Shown here: one piece after another, positions 63,279 to 64,000 of the stretch
Layout: the number at the start of each line of letters is the position of its first letter
Position numbering within the stretch: the first letter of the stretch is position 1
Assembly (NCBI GenBank): GCA_033064195.1
Contig: JARBJD010000025.1
Coordinates: forward strand, 1 to 64,000
Direction of reading: 5' to 3'
Length of the DNA: 64,000 bases
Source: Blattamonas nauphoetae
Taxonomy: Eukaryota > Preaxostyla > Oxymonadida
Notes under the pieces: model-generated
Databases searched by the model: none
Seen by the model: only the letters and a program-made list of their open reading frames with translations
Told to the model about the DNA's origin: nothing
Made by a program: the position numbers and the translations under genes

Positions 63279-63330
63279 ACGACCATTTGAAAACATCCTC
63301 GTCTGTCTGACCAGCCGAGACACACCAAGC
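63279..63330. other. Very short intergenic gap
   Basis: 52 bp between the stop of the interrupted gene and the first ATG of the V-ATPase frame. The V-ATPase frame is open back through this gap, so an upstream exon cannot be excluded. Confidence 0.4.
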
Positions 63331-64000
63331 ATGATGTGGATGGTTGTCCCGAATTTTGTGGTGTTGTGCAGGCAAGCGTGTCGAGCTCAGAAGGAAGAAG
63401 GGAAGAAGACGGAAAGAACGAGTGCGGAACAAGAACGGTCGGCGCAACAGCGAAAGAAGCCGAAGTATTTGACGAAAGGGACAGACACAGAGACAGTGTC
63501 GCTGCTGTCTGGGCAGTCGGGGAGATTGAGTGTGGCTGGGAGCATCAATTCGCTTTCGTCTGAATTTGGAGAGGAAGAGAAGCAGAAAGAGCGATATGGA
63601 ACACTGACCCCGACGTCGCTTGCGACGAGCACGACAGAAGCGGAAGAAGGGAAGGCAGGCGGAGAAGGGGAAGGGGACGGCGACGAGAGGAGCGGGAGAG
63701 GATGGGAGGAGCGGGAGCCGGCGTTCGACTCGGGTCTGTTCGTGCACCTGGTGATCGACACGATCGAGTACGTGTTGGGGTGTGTGTCGAACACAGCGAG
63801 CTACCTGCGTCTGTGGGCGCTGTCGCTTGCGCATTCGCAGCTGTCGGAAGTGTTCTTCGATTACCTGTCGATTCTGGTGGCTCGGAAGGTGCCTGTGTTT
63901 GGGTCAGTGATTGGGATGCCAGCGTTGATTGGAGCGACGGCGGCTGTGCTGTGTGGGATGGAAGGGCTGAGTGCGTTCCTGCACTGTCTTCGGCTGCATT
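63331..64000 (+). CDS. V-ATPase subunit a, C-terminal half (partial)
   Basis: Frame open from ATG 63331 to the window edge, 223 codons. After a basic and then acidic, low-complexity linker comes [20 protein letters not shown], then [20 protein letters not shown], the signature TM7 region of subunit a with the essential Arg in SYLRLWAL near residue 157, then [14 protein letters not shown], the conserved TM8/C-terminal motif. It forms the stationary half of the proton channel in the V0 sector of acidic-compartment membranes. The N-terminal cytosolic half (about 400 residues) is not visible upstream. A 29-bp GT-AG stretch (63343-63371) could be an intron linking to an upstream exon. Base composition is much richer in G and C at third positions than in its neighbours. 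Confidence 0.92.
   Translation, partial: MMWMVVPNFVVLCRQACRAQKEEGKKTERTSAEQERSAQQRKKPKYLTKGTDTETVSLLSGQSGRLSVAGSINSLSSEFGEEEKQKERYGTLTPTSLATSTTEAEEGKAGGEGEGDGDERSGRGWEEREPAFDSGLFVHLVIDTIEYVLGCVSNTASYLRLWALSLAHSQLSEVFFDYLSILVARKVPVFGSVIGMPALIGATAAVLCGMEGLSAFLHCLRLH

Noticed and set aside
1-64000. CRISPR arrays, rRNA genes or prokaryotic operons
   Set aside because: No regular spacer-repeat arrays, no rRNA-like stretches, and genes carry spliceosomal introns.

Overview
The window looks like nuclear DNA of a compact, repeat-rich protist. Genes have very short GT-AG introns (about 23-81 bp), standard stop codons, many surface-type proteins with signal or GPI-like tails, and no bacterial operons. 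The beta-helix surface proteins, the S41 membrane protease, the tiny introns and a large helical protein family together suggest an anaerobic metamonad, possibly an oxymonad such as Blattamonas. That assignment rests on recall and inference, not on a search.

Layout. 1-838 is a 50-bp minisatellite. 1.3-21.9 kb and 31-51.7 kb are dominated by one multigene family, here called family A: about 360-380 aa, probably all-helical, function unknown. Eleven copies are open (one of them highly divergent) and three are broken. Each copy usually comes as a unit: a leader spacer, the gene, a 3' module of about 350 bp that is open on both strands, and then a fragment resembling the start of a coiled-coil gene at 43.6-45.2 kb (gene B). 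The array is a patchwork of duplication, local conversion and transposon insertion.

22-34.5 kb is a single-copy-like island. It holds a Gln-rich hypothetical protein, a putative GPI-anchored beta-helix-like surface protein, a type I membrane S41 protease, a secreted bacterial-type N-acetylmuramoyl-L-alanine amidase transcribed divergently from the protease (start codons 66 bp apart), a two-TM protein, and then two family A loci on the minus strand. 35.2-37.8 kb is a large Ser/Pro-rich unknown protein. 45.5-49.9 kb is a head-to-head pair with start codons 37 bp apart: a P-loop NTPase resembling the Crinkler/RHS class, and an armadillo-like, perhaps importin-alpha-like protein.

52-64 kb is transposon-rich. 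A 2.87-kb hAT-like element (8-bp target duplication) carries decayed coiled-coil coding sequence. A 4.43-kb element with near-identical arms of about 246 bp and a TTA target duplication carries a decayed beta-helix surface-protein gene, and interrupts a host gene whose reading frame is restored exactly if the element and one TTA are removed. The window ends inside the C-terminal half of V-ATPase subunit a, which is clearly recognisable and GC-rich.

No transposase, rRNA, CRISPR array or convincing intact tRNA was found. Seven insertions with recognisable ends are described: five with a clear duplicated target, one with a 9-bp duplication carrying one mismatch, and one (the foldback element) without a convincing one. 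All appear non-autonomous.
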